Source of the DNA: an uncultured Lachnospiraceae bacterium
Lineage (GTDB): Bacteria > Bacillota > Clostridia > Lachnospirales > Lachnospiraceae
Direction of reading: 5' to 3'
DNA length: 64,000 bases
Assembly: GCA_910578115.1 (NCBI GenBank)
Contig: CAJTPO010000009.1
Span: forward strand, 8,040-72,039
Of the stretch, positions 24,899-32,837 are shown in pieces. The position numbers were made by a program, and so were the translations under genes. How positions within the stretch are numbered: the stretch's first letter is position 1; the number at the start of each line of letters is the position of its first letter. Under the pieces are notes generated by a model. That model searched no databases, was not told the origin of the DNA, and worked only from the letters and a program-made list of their open reading frames with translations.

Positions 24899-26665
24899 TT
24901 ATACCCCCTTTCTCTTCTTCCTCACGATCCCGGCTCCCACATACAGCAGGATCATCCCCCACGCCACGCCCAGACTGGCAAGCAGGATCACCGCTGTCCG
25001 CGGCAGTTTCCCCAGATCACTTCTGCCGGAGGTCATGCCGTTTTGCCGCTCGATCTGATCCAGACGGTACAGCGAAGACACATCCGCATAAAGCTCTTCC
25101 ATATAGGCATCATCTACCGTCTGCTTCCTCCGCACCGACTTCACCGTATTCTCGATCATCTGTCCCGCAGCGTCACGCAGAGACGCCGAACCGTTAAACA
25201 CCGGCGTCACGAAGGTGTCTTCCATATGATCCAGCAGCAGACCGGCCGCTTCGATCTTCACCTCATAGTGCGCCTCATCCTCGCCACAGGCAGCCAGATA
25301 CGCCCTGTATTCTTCCGACTCCTGCGCTTTGGAAGTGACCGGCACATAGCCTTCCGTCCCCGCATAGGCGATCTGTACCTCGTTGGTGAGCAGATACTGC
25401 GCAAACAGCCAGGAGGCCAGCACTTCCTGCGGATTCTCCTTATTGAAAATACAGACCGAAGGCCCCTGCGAGATCATCTTCGGATGCATGGGGTCAAACT
25501 GCGGAATCGGCATCACCACCGTCTCAAACTTCACGATCTTGTCCTCACTGATATCGGAGAGGGGAGCGTCCGTCCCCATCCAGGTTGCTCCCGCCGTGGA
25601 ATCCACCGCGAAGATGCACTGTCCGGCATTGAAGAAGTTGGCCGGATAACTGGAAATCTTAAACGTGGAAAAGGCCCCGTTTTTCGCATGTTCCGCTATG
25701 GTATACAGCAGTTCCTCCGTGGTGTCGTTGAAAATCTCGATCTCTCCGGTCTCCGTGGAGTAACCTGCCTCTTTCTGCCGCAGCATCTGGATCATCATAT
25801 TGTCGGTGGACTTGTAGATAAAAGGGATCATGACGCTCTGGCCGTTTACCAGATAATTCTCCTCCCCATCCATCGCCATGGCGGCCTCCGATACCTCCCA
25901 CACAAAATCCCAGGTCAGTGTTTCCGGCAGCGTATAGCCCATGGCCTCCACATAAGTCTTATTGACATAACAGGCTTCTGTGGACCGCATATACGGCATG
26001 GCATAGTAATGGCCGCCAAAGGAACACTCCTCCAGAAATTTCGGGATAATCTCCTCCGCCCGCGGAGCATCGAACCGTACCTCGCTCCCGCCGGAGCCAT
26101 ACCGCTCATCCGCAAACAGTTCATCCAAAGGCACTACAAGATTGCCGCCTGTCAGATAGGTGGCGATATGATCCGGATAGGTGATGCACACATTAGGCGT
26201 GGTATTCGTGGCGATGTTGGTGATCACGTCATTATAGATCTTGCCGTAATCCGTATAGAGACGCAGATTCACGGTGATATTCGGATAAAGATCTTCAAAA
26301 TCCGCGATCGCTTTCTCATAGATGGCCGTCTGGTTCTTATTGGTGTCATTTTTGGCCCAGAAAGTGACTTCATATTCTCTGGAAAGATCGAACTCTTCCG
26401 GCACGGCAAAACTGCGCATTCCCTCGCTGCCGTGACAGCCGGTGAGCAGAATCGAACCACACAGCATAAGCGCCGCCGCACACACTCTGCTTATTCCGTG
26501 CCTGTATGCTTCCCCCGGCAGACCGCTTATTCCATATCTGTATCGTTCCCCCAACAGACCGCTTATTCCATATCTGTATCGTTCCCCCAACAGTCTGCTT
26601 ATTCCATATCTGTATCGTTCCTCAAACAGACTTCTCATAAGTCCTCTTTTCATAGCGATATCCAT
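24899..26665 (-). CDS. Sugar-binding lipoprotein with N-terminal repeats and C-terminal membrane segment
   Basis: 588 residues from 26665; starts 4 or 9 codons later are possible. Residues 15-60 hold four copies of a 12-residue repeat (GERYRYGIS core). Only after that comes a hydrophobic segment and lipobox LLTGC with Cys77. No in-frame start exists between the repeats and the signal segment, so they must be translated. The body is a family 1 solute-binding fold (EVTFWAKNDTNKNQTA, YPNITVNL, ASWLFAQYLL). The C-terminus ends in a membrane helix (near 555-580) and RKKRKG, unusual for a binding protein. It is the last gene of an ABC sugar-import operon. Confidence 0.85.
   Translation of the reverse strand: MDIAMKRGLMRSLFEERYRYGISRLLGERYRYGISGLLGERYRYGISGLPGEAYRHGISRVCAAALMLCGSILLTGCHGSEGMRSFAVPEEFDLSREYEVTFWAKNDTNKNQTAIYEKAIADFEDLYPNITVNLRLYTDYGKIYNDVITNIATNTTPNVCITYPDHIATYLTGGNLVVPLDELFADERYGSGGSEVRFDAPRAEEIIPKFLEECSFGGHYYAMPYMRSTEACYVNKTYVEAMGYTLPETLTWDFVWEVSEAAMAMDGEENYLVNGQSVMIPFIYKSTDNMMIQMLRQKEAGYSTETGEIEIFNDTTEELLYTIAEHAKNGAFSTFKISSYPANFFNAGQCIFAVDSTAGATWMGTDAPLSDISEDKIVKFETVVMPIPQFDPMHPKMISQGPSVCIFNKENPQEVLASWLFAQYLLTNEVQIAYAGTEGYVPVTSKAQESEEYRAYLAACGEDEAHYEVKIEAAGLLLDHMEDTFVTPVFNGSASLRDAAGQMIENTVKSVRRKQTVDDAYMEELYADVSSLYRLDQIERQNGMTSGRSDLGKLPRTAVILLASLGVAWGMILLYVGAGIVRKKRKGV
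26486..26630. repeat. 36-bp tandem repeat, four copies, in coding sequence
   Basis: Units of 36 bp (core ttattccatatctgtatcgt on the plus strand) encode the 12-residue repeat in the N-terminus of the binding protein. The two inner copies are almost identical and the outer two have diverged. Because the period is a multiple of three, copy-number change keeps the frame. Confidence 0.85.
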
Positions 26666-26750
26666 TCCCTTTGCAAACTCATTTCCTTTTCAAACCCGCT
26701 CCTGCATCATCCGCAGCGCAGACACTTCTGCCTCCTGACCTCTGTCTTCC

Positions 26751-26822
26751 GCCAGCTATCCTTTGATTCCGCCCCTTGATACTCCCACCGGCTATCCTTT
26801 CGTTCCGCCCCTTGACACCCCG
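26751..26822. repeat. 36-bp duplication at the permease 3' end
   Basis: Two copies (26751-26786 and 26787-26822) share ctatcctt..ttccgccccttga. Copy two encodes the permease ending VSRGGTKG with its stop. Copy one, outside the gene, still encodes VSRGGIKG and a stop in the same frame. It is a tandem duplication of the gene's end. Confidence 0.8.
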
Positions 26823-27694
26823 GCCATAACCTTTTTCCGGAAGATCAAAAACAGCACGATCAGCGGCACGGAAATGACCACTACTGCCGCCATCATAGCC
26901 GGAATATTCTCCCGGCCGAATCCGTTTTCCCGGATCTCCTGAATACCGTTGGACACCAGATAATAGTTTTCGTCATCGGTGATCAGCCGCGGCCAGACGT
27001 AAGAATTCCAGCACTCGATCACTTTCAGAATGGTGATCGTGATCAAAGTCGGCTTCGAGATCGGAATCATCACCTTAAACAGATATTTCAAGTCGGAAGT
27101 CCCGTCCACCTTGGCCGCATAGTAAAGGCTGTCCGGTATCTGCTCGAAATTTTCCTTTAACAGATAAATATAGAAGACGGAGGTGACGGAGGGCAGAATC
27201 AGCCCCGGAAATGTATTGCGCATCTCCAGATTGGTGATCGTAACGAAATTGGTGATGATCACCAGCTCACTGGGAATCATCATCAGGGAAAGGAAAAGCA
27301 CGAACAGCACATTTTTCCCCCGGAAGTCGAGTCTTGCGAAGGCGAAAGCCGCCAGCGTGATCACTGCCAGCATCAATGCCGTCGTCACCACGGTAAAGAT
27401 TGTTGTATTGAGCAGATAGCGGCCCAGCGGCACCGCCGTAAACGCATCCGCGTAATTCTGCAGCGTAGGCGACAGGGTAAAAAACTTCGGAATGCTCTCC
27501 GCGTTATAGGCGCTGTAGCTCTTGACGGAAGTTAAGAGCATCCAGTAAAAAGGAAACAGCACGATCACCGCCCAGACTGCCAGCAGGAAATACGTGACCG
27601 CGTTCGCCGTGGTTCTGCGGGCTTTGGCTGCCTTCTCTATTCTAATATAGTCTCTGCCACTGCTCATATTGCTATGATTTCTGCCACCATTCAT
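26792..27694 (-). CDS. CUT1 sugar ABC permease, MalG type
   Basis: 300 residues, six predicted membrane segments. The first spans FLLAVWAVIVLFPFYWMLLT. The cytoplasmic EAA-type loop reads YYAAKVDGTSDLKYLFKVMIPISKP, and the chain ends VMAGVSRGGTKG, typical of the MalG-like second permease of CUT1 importers. AGGAG lies 9 bases before the ATG. It follows the MalF-like permease by 136 bases and precedes the binding protein. The binding-protein repeats and the duplicated 3' end of this gene share the same 36-bp period. Confidence 0.92.
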   Translation of the reverse strand: MNGGRNHSNMSSGRDYIRIEKAAKARRTTANAVTYFLLAVWAVIVLFPFYWMLLTSVKSYSAYNAESIPKFFTLSPTLQNYADAFTAVPLGRYLLNTTIFTVVTTALMLAVITLAAFAFARLDFRGKNVLFVLFLSLMMIPSELVIITNFVTITNLEMRNTFPGLILPSVTSVFYIYLLKENFEQIPDSLYYAAKVDGTSDLKYLFKVMIPISKPTLITITILKVIECWNSYVWPRLITDDENYYLVSNGIQEIRENGFGRENIPAMMAAVVVISVPLIVLFLIFRKKVMAGVSRGGTKG

Positions 27695-27830
27695 ATCGGG
27701 ATTCTCCTCGTCTTCTTATGCCGTCTTACTCTCATCCGCCCTGCCGGAACAGTTCACTGCGATAACCTGTTTCGGAAATCTTAAATTGCTGATTGCAAAA
27801 TTACTGCATCCACATGCTTTCTCAATCTGT

Positions 27831-28745
27831 TTATCTGCCCTGCAGATGATTTCGATTCCTATTGCTGACCAGCAGGTTGATACATGTGATCGTCAGCACG
27901 ATCGCAAACAGCAGGATCGCCGCCGCGGACGCGTAGGAAGGATATCCGCCGCTGTCCCCGTAAAGCATATCGTAGACGTATCCCACGATCGTATTCATCT
28001 CCGCGGCATTTAAATCCGTCCCAAACAGCGCCACCACGTCGCTGTACGCTTTGAATGCCCCGATAAAGCCCGTAATGATCAGGTAAAAGATCATCGGGGA
28101 GATCATCGGCAGTGTGATCCGCATAAAGATCCGAAACGCCGGAGTACCGTCCACTCTGGCCGCCTGATAAAGCTGCGGATTTACTGAAGCCAGCGCACTG
28201 GTCAGAATCAGGATCTTAAAAGGCATCACCACCCAGATCGTATACAGGCACAAAACAAACATCTTCGCCCAGTACGGCCCGTCGATAAAATCAATGGAAC
28301 TGCCGCCGAACCATGCAAGCAGCAGATTGATCAGCCCGTCCGAGTAGGCCGTCTTTTTAAACAGGACCATAAACACCAGCCCCACCGCCAGCGTATTCGT
28401 CACATAAGGCAGGAAATAGATCGTCTGGAACAGATTCCGCAGCGGTCTGATGGCATTAAGCCCTACAGAGATCAACAGCGCGATCACGGTAGAAAGCGGC
28501 ACCGTGATGATCACCAGCAGAAATGTATTCCGGACTGCCTGCAGGAAATAAGGATCATGCAGCACATAGGAATAATTGTAAGCGCCGATCCCGAAATGCG
28601 TCTGGGATGCAGAATTATACCCCTCCTCGAAGGAATAGACGAAAACATCGACCAGGGGGTATACCATAAACACCCCCAGAAAAAGAATCGCCGGCAAAAG
28701 ATACAGCCATCCCTTAAGGCCGCTGTCCCTCCATCTCTTCTTCAT
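27831..28745 (-). CDS. CUT1 sugar ABC permease, MalF type
   Basis: 304 residues with a cytoplasmic start (MKKRWRDSGLKGW), first membrane segment LYLLPAILFLGVFMVYPLVD, five more segments, and the EAA loop LYQAARVDGTPAFRIFMRITLP. This is the MalF/UgpA-like first permease. It forms the transmembrane channel together with the MalG-type protein encoded downstream. GGAGTGCGGAAGAG precedes the ATG. It starts 89 bases after the ATPase gene. Confidence 0.92.
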   Translation of the reverse strand: MKKRWRDSGLKGWLYLLPAILFLGVFMVYPLVDVFVYSFEEGYNSASQTHFGIGAYNYSYVLHDPYFLQAVRNTFLLVIITVPLSTVIALLISVGLNAIRPLRNLFQTIYFLPYVTNTLAVGLVFMVLFKKTAYSDGLINLLLAWFGGSSIDFIDGPYWAKMFVLCLYTIWVVMPFKILILTSALASVNPQLYQAARVDGTPAFRIFMRITLPMISPMIFYLIITGFIGAFKAYSDVVALFGTDLNAAEMNTIVGYVYDMLYGDSGGYPSYASAAAILLFAIVLTITCINLLVSNRNRNHLQGR

Positions 28746-28834
28746 CTCTTCCGCACTCCTTTCCAGAAAATCATGACACTGTCCCTATGCGATACAGCTC
28801 ATGGTTCCGTTATCCATAACAACATATCATTACA

Positions 28835-29941
28835 TCACTCTGTTATCTCACCGTAGAGCCGCTCCTCTGTCTCCTTACGGAAAAGAAACACCTTCTGCGG
28901 CTTTAAGAAAAATCTGACCGTACCATCCTTTGCATCCACCCGGTTCTCCGCACTGATGATGGAACGGACCGTCGGATTTAAGGATGCACCGTGCCTGGAG
29001 ACCACGCTGATATCGCGCCCCATCACCTCCACGCTGCCAAATTCACAGCTAAGGCTGCCCGTCTCGCAGAGTACAAAGCCCTCCGGCCGCACGCCCACAT
29101 AAACCTCCTGATCGGCAATGCCCGAAACACCAAGCACCGCATCCTCTCCCAGATACAGCCTGCCGCCCCTGCACTGCCCGGCAAATACATTGATCGGCGG
29201 CGTGCCAAGGAACCTGGCCACAAACAGGTTTGCCGGATCGTCATAGACTGCCTGCGGCTTCCCAATCTGCTGTACCACCCCTTCTTTCATCACCACGATC
29301 CTGTCGGAAATGCTCATGGCCTCCTCCTGATCATGGGTCACGAAAACGGTGGTAATCCCGGTCTCTCTCTGAATCCTTCTGATCTCTTCCCTCGTCTGGA
29401 GGCGCAGGCGGGCGTCCAGATTGGATAAAGGCTCGTCCAGCAACAGCACACCGGGCATTTTCACCAGCGCCCGGGCAATAGCCACCCGCTGCTGCTGCCC
29501 GCCGGAAAGCTCCCCGGGCTTACGGTCCATCAACTCATCTATCTGTACAAGCCTGGCCGCCTCATTTGCCTTCGATAACATGACCGCCTTCGACAGCTTA
29601 TCTTTTCCTTTCAGGTTCTGCAGCGGAAACAAAATATTCTGCTTTACCGTAAGATGCGGATACAGCGCATAATTCTGAAACACCAGCCCCACGCCCCTGT
29701 TCTCCGGCGGCAGGTCGGTGATGTCGTCCTCCCCGAAAAAGATCCGCCCGGCGGTAGGCTTCAAAAGCCCGCTGATCAGATTGAGCGCAGTGCTCTTACC
29801 GCAGCCGGAAGGCCCCAAAAGCCCCACCAGCTCCCCGTCCGGGATCTCGAAGGTGAGATCGCTTACTGCCGTCACCTCCCCGGCGTTCTTCTTCCCCCTG
29901 CCGGGAAATTTTTTCGTCAGGTTCTGTAATACAATTTTCAT
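28835..29941 (-). CDS. Sugar ABC transporter ATPase (MalK/UgpC/MsmX type)
   Basis: 368 residues from ATG 29941, which overlaps the stop of the upstream AAA gene as ATGA. An alternative ATG lies 12 bases upstream. Walker A is GLLGPSGCGKST, Q-loop FQNYALYPHL, signature LSGGQQQRVAIARAL, Walker B VLLLDEPLSNLDA and switch His in FVTHDQEEAM. The C-terminal 120 residues form the MalK-type regulatory OB domain (VGVRPEGFVLCE). It powers the two permeases encoded downstream and could also energise other CUT1 importers in this window, none of which has its own ATPase nearby. Confidence 0.93.
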   Translation of the reverse strand: MKIVLQNLTKKFPGRGKKNAGEVTAVSDLTFEIPDGELVGLLGPSGCGKSTALNLISGLLKPTAGRIFFGEDDITDLPPENRGVGLVFQNYALYPHLTVKQNILFPLQNLKGKDKLSKAVMLSKANEAARLVQIDELMDRKPGELSGGQQQRVAIARALVKMPGVLLLDEPLSNLDARLRLQTREEIRRIQRETGITTVFVTHDQEEAMSISDRIVVMKEGVVQQIGKPQAVYDDPANLFVARFLGTPPINVFAGQCRGGRLYLGEDAVLGVSGIADQEVYVGVRPEGFVLCETGSLSCEFGSVEVMGRDISVVSRHGASLNPTVRSIISAENRVDAKDGTVRFFLKPQKVFLFRKETEERLYGEITE

Positions 29942-31584
29942 GTCCGCTCCCATTCTGCCGCGTCGGCCCCTGCTCCGTTCAAGCCTTTGCTTTCATTTTG
30001 TACCGCCACTTTTTCTATCATACAGCTGTGCTTCCGCTGCCCGGCAGGCGCCTTCCTGTCATAGCTGATCGCAACGAGCAGGATATCTCCGCCAAATTCC
30101 CTGATTCCCGCCGGATAGTTCCTTTTTTTGATCTGTTCGATGGCACTTTCGGCTGACTGATTCCACTTCAGTTCGATCACCAGTGCGGGAAGCACAGAAC
30201 CCTTTTTCGGCAGATATACAAGATCCGCATAACCGCTGCCCGCCGGCAACTCCTCAAACAGCACATACTCATCTCCGTAACTGAAATACGCACGCTTGAT
30301 CACACTGCGCAGCGCCTGCTCATTGTTATAATAAAGCGGCGCTTCTTCTGCATGAATCTTCTCGATCTGTGCAGCCACCGCCTCCGCATTTTCCTCCACG
30401 GTATTGTAAAGAAGCTGATCACTCTCCCGAATCCGACGGATGGTATCGTCACGCCTCACATCACGGACGACTCTGGCAAACTCCTGACGTATTTCCTCAT
30501 TGGGTATGCGGGCCTGGCCCGTCACTTCATCATAGGCCAGATAACCGAGATGGATCAGCAGCGTCAGCACGTCATCCCGATTCTTAAATGTCACGAAATC
30601 ATTGCTGAATCCATTCACATCCACCCTGACGGTGCCGCCGCCGATCAATTCCGCCACAATTTCCGACATACCGTCAAAATCCAGGCTGATATACCCCATC
30701 AGACTTTCCGCAGTCGAAGTCTGCGTCCAATAGGAGCGAAAACTCTTATTATGAACAGCTTTCATAACTGAATTGGGATTATACACAGAAGCGGCACTGC
30801 AAAAAGCATAACCGTCATACCAGCGCTTCATTCCTGCAAAATCACACTGGTTCTCTATGCAAAGTTTCCGCACCTCCTGTTCCGTAAATCCCACATAATC
30901 TGCAAATTTACCCGGCGAGATTACCGAAAATTCCATGAAATCAGAAATTGCCGACTGCGATCCGTCCCGCTTAACCGACAGAATCCCCGTCATATACACT
31001 GCCGCAAAAATCCTGTTCGTCGTACCACTGCTCTTAAACAGCATCCGCAGAAACTCCAGATATTCCCGCTGCAGTTCCGGCGCTTCCCGGACAGGCGCAT
31101 CCCATTCATCAATGATCATGATAAATTTATTCCCTGTCAGCTCCGTGGCCCGGATCATGGTCGTGGGCAGTTCATTACTCACTTCCAGCGACGGATAGGC
31201 CGCTTTCAATTCCTCCGTGATCTTCTCACTGACATAAGCGGCCACATTCCGGTATCCATCCGTAAACGGCTTTACATACGTCAGATCCAGATAGATCACA
31301 TCATACTGATTCAGATATTTCCTGTAACTTTCGTTGAGACTCTTGTTTTCCGCAATCTCCAGATCATCAAACAGTCCCGCAGAATCGCAGCATTTGTCAT
31401 AATAGGCACATAACATCTGCGCCGCAAAAGATTTCCCGAAACGGCGCGGCCTGCTGACACAAGTCAGACGTCTCGGCGTCTCGATCGTCTCATTGACCAG
31501 ACTGATAAGGCCGCTTTTATCTATATAAATATCATTTCTGATTCCGGCAAATCCGCTGTTTCCGGGATTCAGGTAAGTTCCCAT
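29938..31584 (-). CDS. AAA-ATPase-like / PD-(D/E)XK protein, second intact copy
   Basis: 548 residues. The ATPase-like part has IYIDKSGLISLVNETIE, Walker A VSRPRRFGKSFAAQML and Walker B KFIMIIDEWDAPVREA. A middle region holds GFTEQEVRKLC and WYDGYAF..SVYNPNSVM. The C-terminal nuclease-like domain shows GYADLVYLP and ALVIELKWNQSAESAIEQI. It belongs to the same subfamily as the pseudogene at 15843-16881. The start overlaps the CPBP gene by 16 bases and the stop overlaps the transporter ATPase start (ATGA), so it is wired into one transcript. The role is unknown; the overlap may be accidental insertion or real coupling. Confidence 0.85.
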   Translation of the reverse strand: MGTYLNPGNSGFAGIRNDIYIDKSGLISLVNETIETPRRLTCVSRPRRFGKSFAAQMLCAYYDKCCDSAGLFDDLEIAENKSLNESYRKYLNQYDVIYLDLTYVKPFTDGYRNVAAYVSEKITEELKAAYPSLEVSNELPTTMIRATELTGNKFIMIIDEWDAPVREAPELQREYLEFLRMLFKSSGTTNRIFAAVYMTGILSVKRDGSQSAISDFMEFSVISPGKFADYVGFTEQEVRKLCIENQCDFAGMKRWYDGYAFCSAASVYNPNSVMKAVHNKSFRSYWTQTSTAESLMGYISLDFDGMSEIVAELIGGGTVRVDVNGFSNDFVTFKNRDDVLTLLIHLGYLAYDEVTGQARIPNEEIRQEFARVVRDVRRDDTIRRIRESDQLLYNTVEENAEAVAAQIEKIHAEEAPLYYNNEQALRSVIKRAYFSYGDEYVLFEELPAGSGYADLVYLPKKGSVLPALVIELKWNQSAESAIEQIKKRNYPAGIREFGGDILLVAISYDRKAPAGQRKHSCMIEKVAVQNESKGLNGAGADAAEWERT

Positions 31585-32612
31585 TTCGTCACCGCCTCTT
31601 TTTCTTCCCTATACAAAAGGTACAAAAGAATTCCCGCCACTGCAATAAACCCGGCTCCGCCGATCAGCCCCGTGGGAGCCGGTCCCAGGAAGACATTGTA
31701 GGGACGTTCCGGCGAGGTAAACAAAATTCCCGCAGAGGCAAAACCATTCAGGGTGCTATGTCCCATGACGGCCGGAATACAACTTTTCGTCTTGATCGTA
31801 ACATAGGACAGGATAATCCCCATCACAGTACAGAACAGGCACATAGCCAGGATTCCCGTAAAAGGATAGCCGACATAATCGACGCCATAGTTATGTCCGA
31901 TAACGGTCAGCGGAAGATGCCAGAGTCCCCAGATCACCCCGCTTAGAAGCACGGCCGGCACCACCTTAAACTGTTTCATCATCCGCGGCAGCAGAAATCC
32001 CCGCCAGCCCCATTCCTCGCCGAAACAGTTCAGCAGATTTGCGAAAGGTGCAATCACCGCTCCCATCGCAAGCTGTACCACCACTACCTGCTGCACCTGC
32101 GCCTGTGTAGATTCCAGTCCCTGCGCCTCAAAGAGCGCTTTCATAGTTCCAAACCCCACATCAAACTGCTCCCGGAAGATCAGGAAATACAATGCCGCGC
32201 CAAAAAGGATCAGCAGATCAAAGCCGAACCACACCAATCCGTAATATCGCAGATTCTTTTTCAGGTCGATCGTAAGCATCAGGCTTCTCAACGTAAGTCT
32301 CTCTTTCGTCAGCAGACGCGTGAGCAGGGCTCCCAGCGCCGGAAGAAACATCACACTGGCGATCACACTCTGTACAATATAAGCCTGCTGCGCATCTGCA
32401 TTCTTCGCCATGGGCATAATGCCAAAGATCTCCACAACATAGGTCAGCGCAAACGTGATCAAAAGATAGAGGCCGATCTGCTTAAGGTTCCTTTTCTTTT
32501 CTTCCTCGGGCGTCAGTTTCGGCGCGGGTTTAACGCCGCCTGCACCGTTATCCTGTTTATTGAATTTTTTCCAGATTTCCTGCATCTCCTGTTGGTTATG
32601 ATCTGTATCCAT
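31569..32612 (-). CDS. CPBP family intramembrane metalloprotease
   Basis: 347 residues from ATG 32612 (GGGAGGGG 5 bases upstream). A soluble N-terminal stretch of about 65 residues is followed by eight or so membrane segments. The three CPBP/ABI motifs are present: CFGEEWGWRGFLLP (Glu-Glu and Arg), VIWGLWHLPLTVIGH (His), and GHSTLNG (His, Asn). Family members include prenyl-protein and bacteriocin-self-immunity proteases. The substrate here is unknown. A consensus-type promoter at 32704-32732 makes this the first gene of the overlapping CPBP/AAA/ABC-transporter run. Confidence 0.88.
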   Translation of the reverse strand: MDTDHNQQEMQEIWKKFNKQDNGAGGVKPAPKLTPEEEKKRNLKQIGLYLLITFALTYVVEIFGIMPMAKNADAQQAYIVQSVIASVMFLPALGALLTRLLTKERLTLRSLMLTIDLKKNLRYYGLVWFGFDLLILFGAALYFLIFREQFDVGFGTMKALFEAQGLESTQAQVQQVVVVQLAMGAVIAPFANLLNCFGEEWGWRGFLLPRMMKQFKVVPAVLLSGVIWGLWHLPLTVIGHNYGVDYVGYPFTGILAMCLFCTVMGIILSYVTIKTKSCIPAVMGHSTLNGFASAGILFTSPERPYNVFLGPAPTGLIGGAGFIAVAGILLYLLYREEKEAVTKWELT

Positions 32613-32703
32613 AGATACCCCTCCCATTCTCATTCCGGTACAATATGGTTTCCGTTGATATACCCTGACAGACAGTCGGATATTGTCCATCTGTCTTAGA
32701 TAT

Positions 32704-32732
32704 ACTATACAATATTTTCCTGTCTCCTGCAA
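32704..32732 (-). promoter_or_regulatory. Promoter of the CPBP-led operon
   Basis: On the minus strand TTGCAG (32732-32727) and TATAGT (32709-32704) are spaced by 17 bp, about 92 bases before the CPBP start. Confidence 0.55.
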
Positions 32733-32784
32733 ACCGTCATACAATACTGCTGCCACTTTTTATAACCACTCGTTACAGTTCACG

Positions 32785-32813
32785 AAAAAGGAGTGCAGTT
32801 TTCACCACACTCC
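32785..32813 (-). terminator. Terminator of the glycosidase-kinase-transketolase cluster
   Basis: On the minus strand GGAGTG (32813-32808) pairs with CACTCC (32795-32790), followed by TTTTTCG. It lies 25 bases after the stop at 32838. Confidence 0.65.
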
Positions 32814-32837
32814 CCTGAAATTTCACGCTCTCTGTAT

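Noticed and set aside
26486..26630. Regularly spaced repeat, possible CRISPR
   Set aside because: Units are contiguous, in frame and have no spacers; they encode protein repeats. The same holds for the array at 48400-48620.
25043..26779. 578-codon open frame on the plus strand
   Set aside because: Antisense shadow of the binding-protein gene; rich in His, Arg and Ile with no domain or ribosome binding site.
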